This document shows, in pieces, positions 6,153 through 7,698 of a stretch of DNA of 7,698 nt. The notes below the pieces were generated by a model, which did no database searches, was not told where the DNA came from, and worked only from the letters and a program-made list of their open reading frames with translations. The stretch covers positions 1-7,698 of the forward strand of contig CAZLNO010000142.1 in the NCBI GenBank assembly GCA_964561005.1. Direction: 5' to 3'. The number at the start of each line of letters is the position of its first letter. Position 1 is the first letter of the stretch. Origin of the DNA: CAZLNO01 sp964561005 (GTDB lineage Bacteria; Pseudomonadota; Alphaproteobacteria; Kiloniellales; Rhodovibrionaceae). The position numbers and the translations under genes were made by a program.

Positions 6153-6171
6153 TGGCAATCGAGTTGGCAAT
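6153..6171. repeat. Direct repeat TGGCAAT, 12-bp period
   Basis: Two exact copies of TGGCAAT at 6153-6159 and 6165-6171. The arrangement TGGCAA-N5-TTGG recalls a sigma-54 promoter (TGGCAC-N5-TTGC) but lacks the required GC dinucleotide at -12, so it is listed as a repeat or possible operator only. Confidence 0.3.
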
Positions 6172-6232
6172 GGCCCGCTACAGGCAGTCGCTCTTGTCCG
6201 GCCGAACCGCTTGCAAAAGGGAGGCGAACGCC

Positions 6233-7393
6233 ATGAGCGAGGAAACAGTGATCAAGAAAGCCGAGACCGGGGGTGGTCCGCAACAGGGCTCGCGCCGCAA
6301 GTTCCTGACCGGCGCCGCGGCGGCCACGGCGGGCGCCACGGCCGCGATCGCGGCGCCGAACATCTCGCGCGCCCAGACCACGACGATCAAGATGCAGGGC
6401 GCCTGGGGCTCCGGCGACATCTTCAACGAGTACGCCGAGGACTATGCCCGCATGGTCAACGAGATGGGCGGCGGCCGTCTGAAGATCGACTATCTCACCT
6501 CCGGCTCGGTGGTGAAGGCGTTCCGCGTGCAGGACGCCGTCGACAAGGGCGTGCTCGACGCCGGCCACTGGGTCGCGGCGTACTGGTACGGCAAGAACAA
6601 GGCCGCCTCGCTGTTCGGCACGGCGCCGGTCTACGGCTGGGACGCGCACATGGCGCTCGGCTGGATCTGGTACGGCGGCGGCCAGGAACTCTATAACGAG
6701 CTGGTGCAGGACATCCTGGGGCTGAACGTCGTCGGCTTCTTCGCCATGCCGATGCCCGCCCAGCCGCTCGGCTGGTTCAACAAGGAGGTCAACTCCGCCG
6801 CGGACATGGAGGGCCTCAAGTACCGTACCGTGGGCCTGGCGACCGACGTCATGCAGGCCATGGGCGTCAGCGTCACCCAGCTTCCCGGCGGCGAGATCGT
6901 CCCGGCGCTGGAGCGCGGCGTGATCGAGGCCTTCGAGTACAACAACCCGACCTCCGACCGTGCCTTCGGCGCCCATGACGTGGCCGAGCACTACTATCTC
7001 GGCAGCTATCACCAGGCCATGGAGTTCTTCGAGATCATCTTCAACAAGGATCTCTACGACGGCCTGGCCGACGAGCAGAAGGCGATCCTCAAGCACGCGG
7101 CGAAGGCGGCGTCGTCGGACAACTACTGGAAGGGGCTCGACCGCTACTCCAAGGACCTGCAGTGGCTGCAGGACGAAGGGGGCGTGAAGGTCCACCAGAC
7201 CAAGACCTCCATCCTGGAGGCGCAGCTCGAGGCCTGGGACACCGTGCTGGCGGAGCTGAACAAGGATCCCTTCTTCAAGAAGGTGACCGACTCCCAGAAG
7301 GCCTATGCCGAGCGTGTCGGCTACTACCTGCATACCGACCAGCCCGACTACCGGCTTGCCTGGGAGCACTACTTCGGCGACCTTCCGTCCTAA
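6233..7393 (+). CDS. TRAP transporter periplasmic substrate-binding protein, TakP-like, Tat-exported
   Basis: Protein of 386 residues of the DctP/TakP superfamily (COG4663-like). A twin-arginine signal SRRKFL at 20-25 precedes an Ala/Gly-rich hydrophobic stretch, with likely cleavage after SRA at 47, so it is exported folded. The mature protein starts TIKMQGAWGS (51-60) and continues with DAVDKGVLDAGHW (101-113), WYGGGQELYNE (146-156), LGWFNKE (179-185), GLKYRTVG (194-201) and LPGGEIVPALERGVIEAFE (217-235). Gln177, Arg198 and Glu235 fall at a constant +21 offset from TakP Gln156, Arg177 and Glu214 as I recall them, which supports 2-oxoacid-type carboxylate binding. The tryptophan expected next to the Glu is Tyr236. 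The start is set by AAGGGAGG at 6217-6224, eight bases upstream. It is first in the operon; the permease gene follows after 104 bp. The exact ligand is unknown. Confidence 0.92.
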   Translation: MSEETVIKKAETGGGPQQGSRRKFLTGAAAATAGATAAIAAPNISRAQTTTIKMQGAWGSGDIFNEYAEDYARMVNEMGGGRLKIDYLTSGSVVKAFRVQDAVDKGVLDAGHWVAAYWYGKNKAASLFGTAPVYGWDAHMALGWIWYGGGQELYNELVQDILGLNVVGFFAMPMPAQPLGWFNKEVNSAADMEGLKYRTVGLATDVMQAMGVSVTQLPGGEIVPALERGVIEAFEYNNPTSDRAFGAHDVAEHYYLGSYHQAMEFFEIIFNKDLYDGLADEQKAILKHAAKAASSDNYWKGLDRYSKDLQWLQDEGGVKVHQTKTSILEAQLEAWDTVLAELNKDPFFKKVTDSQKAYAERVGYYLHTDQPDYRLAWEHYFGDLPS

Positions 7394-7401
7394 CGCGGGC
7401 A

Positions 7402-7417
7402 CGGGCCATCCGGCCCG
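7402..7417 (+). other. Intercistronic hairpin 1 between binding-protein and DctQ genes
   Basis: CGGGCC (7402-7407), loop ATCC, GGCCCG (7412-7417): a perfect six-pair stem beginning nine bases after the binding-protein stop codon. No T-run follows, so it is more likely an mRNA-stabilising or partial-attenuation element than a full terminator. Confidence 0.45.
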
Positions 7418-7430
7418 AAGCTGAACGGAG

Positions 7431-7454
7431 GGGGCGGCGCGACGGCGCCGCCCC
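7431..7454 (+). other. Intercistronic hairpin 2 (10-bp perfect stem)
   Basis: GGGGCGGCGC (7431-7440), loop GACG (7441-7444), GCGCCGCCCC (7445-7454). The ten-pair all-GC stem is very stable, and the bases after it (ACCTCTGTG) contain no T-run. Placed between a highly needed binding protein and its membrane partners, such a stem commonly blocks 3' exonucleases or lowers read-through, so that the binding protein is made in excess. Either function would fit; sequence alone does not decide. Confidence 0.6.
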
Positions 7455-7497
7455 ACCTCTGTGCAGCGCATCCTGATCCGAACACGGCGGATTCCGC

Positions 7498-7698
7498 ATG
7501 TCGTTCTTCTACTTCATCGATCGGCTGAGCATGTACACGGGCAAGGCCTTCGCCTGGTGCATCCTCATCCTCACGCTGGGCGGCGGCTACGAGGTCTTCG
7601 TGCGCTACGTGCTGAACGCGCCGACCGGCTGGGCCTATGACATGAGCTACATCATGTACGGTGCCCTGTTCCTCATGGCCGGGCCCTACGCCCTTTCG
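7498..7698 (+). CDS. TRAP transporter small permease subunit (DctQ type), 3' end outside window
   Basis: Open frame of 67 codons running off the window edge, starting MSFFYFIDRLSMYTG. A first membrane helix spans about residues 15-33 and a second begins near 52. Between them is the family signature FVRYVLNAPTGWAYDMSY (34-51), in which the Arg-Tyr, Asn-Ala-Pro and Trp positions are typical of DctQ proteins of the mannitol/chloroaromatic TRAP group, agreeing with the type of the binding protein upstream. DctQ pairs with the large permease DctM in the inner membrane; dctM should lie just beyond the window. The ATG at 7498 is the first start giving a normal N-terminus, and the ribosome binding site is weak (GGCGGA, about seven bases upstream), in keeping with lower expression than the binding protein. 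Confidence 0.88.
   Translation, partial: MSFFYFIDRLSMYTGKAFAWCILILTLGGGYEVFVRYVLNAPTGWAYDMSYIMYGALFLMAGPYALS

Noticed and set aside
6153..6168. Sigma-54 promoter before the TRAP operon
   Set aside because: TGGCAA-N5-TTGG resembles the consensus, but the invariant GC at -12 is absent when GG is fixed at -24, so it was kept only as a repeat.
6014..7471. A 485-codon open frame antisense to the TRAP binding-protein gene
   Set aside because: Its translation has no recognisable domain and is low-complexity (Val, Leu, Gly, Arg, His). The opposite strand encodes a clear TRAP binding protein with signal peptide and ribosome binding site. Long antisense frames are expected at this GC content.

Overview
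The window is GC-rich bacterial chromosome, densely coded with short gaps. By eye it is close to 70% GC, apart from one dip to about 51% at 6001-6180. The gene content (ExoD-family membrane protein, twin-arginine-exported TRAP binding protein with the mannitol/chloroaromatic type of TRAP permease, HbpS/GlcG-like protein, COG1926 phosphoribosyltransferase) fits an alphaproteobacterium, perhaps of the Rhodospirillales type. That placement is inference from gene content and composition; there is no rRNA or other marker. I see no tRNA, rRNA, CRISPR array, insertion sequence, prophage or attachment site.

Left part (1-3640): a complete exoD-like gene on the minus strand is divergent from a PRPP-synthetase-like gene (848-1843, +). 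The latter converges on a standalone aminoglycoside-phosphotransferase-fold kinase-like gene (1850-2881, -), and a strong hairpin lies across both stop codons. The kinase-like gene is divergent, across a 94-bp gap, from a COG1926 phosphoribosyltransferase (2976-3638, +). Two PRPP-fold proteins and a kinase-like protein side by side resemble gene neighbourhoods often found with stress genes. The sequences upstream of the PRPP synthetase and of the kinase each hold a GGAAC-N16-(near CGTT) match to the alphaproteobacterial general-stress sigma factor EcfG, which is suggestive but unproven.

Middle (3642-4846): folE (GTP cyclohydrolase I, -) converges tail to tail with the phosphoribosyltransferase. 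It lies 125 bp downstream of a small HbpS/GlcG-like gene (-) with a strong ribosome binding site.

Right part (5009-7698): a D-2-hydroxyacid dehydrogenase of the glyoxylate/hydroxypyruvate reductase type (+) is divergent from the GlcG-like gene. After a 261-bp AT-richer gap full of short repeats, a TRAP transporter operon begins. It has a Tat-exported DctP-type binding protein with the residue pattern of the 2-oxoacid binder TakP, a 104-bp spacer with two hairpins, and the start of the small permease DctQ, cut off by the window edge. Together the GlcG-like protein, the dehydrogenase and the TRAP system suggest uptake and interconversion of small 2-oxo or 2-hydroxy acids. That link is an inference from context.

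No clearly new system is visible. The best leads are the stop-codon-spanning hairpin, the possible stress-controlled PRPP module, the repeat-rich TRAP control region, and the altered sodium/ligand-site residue in the binding protein.
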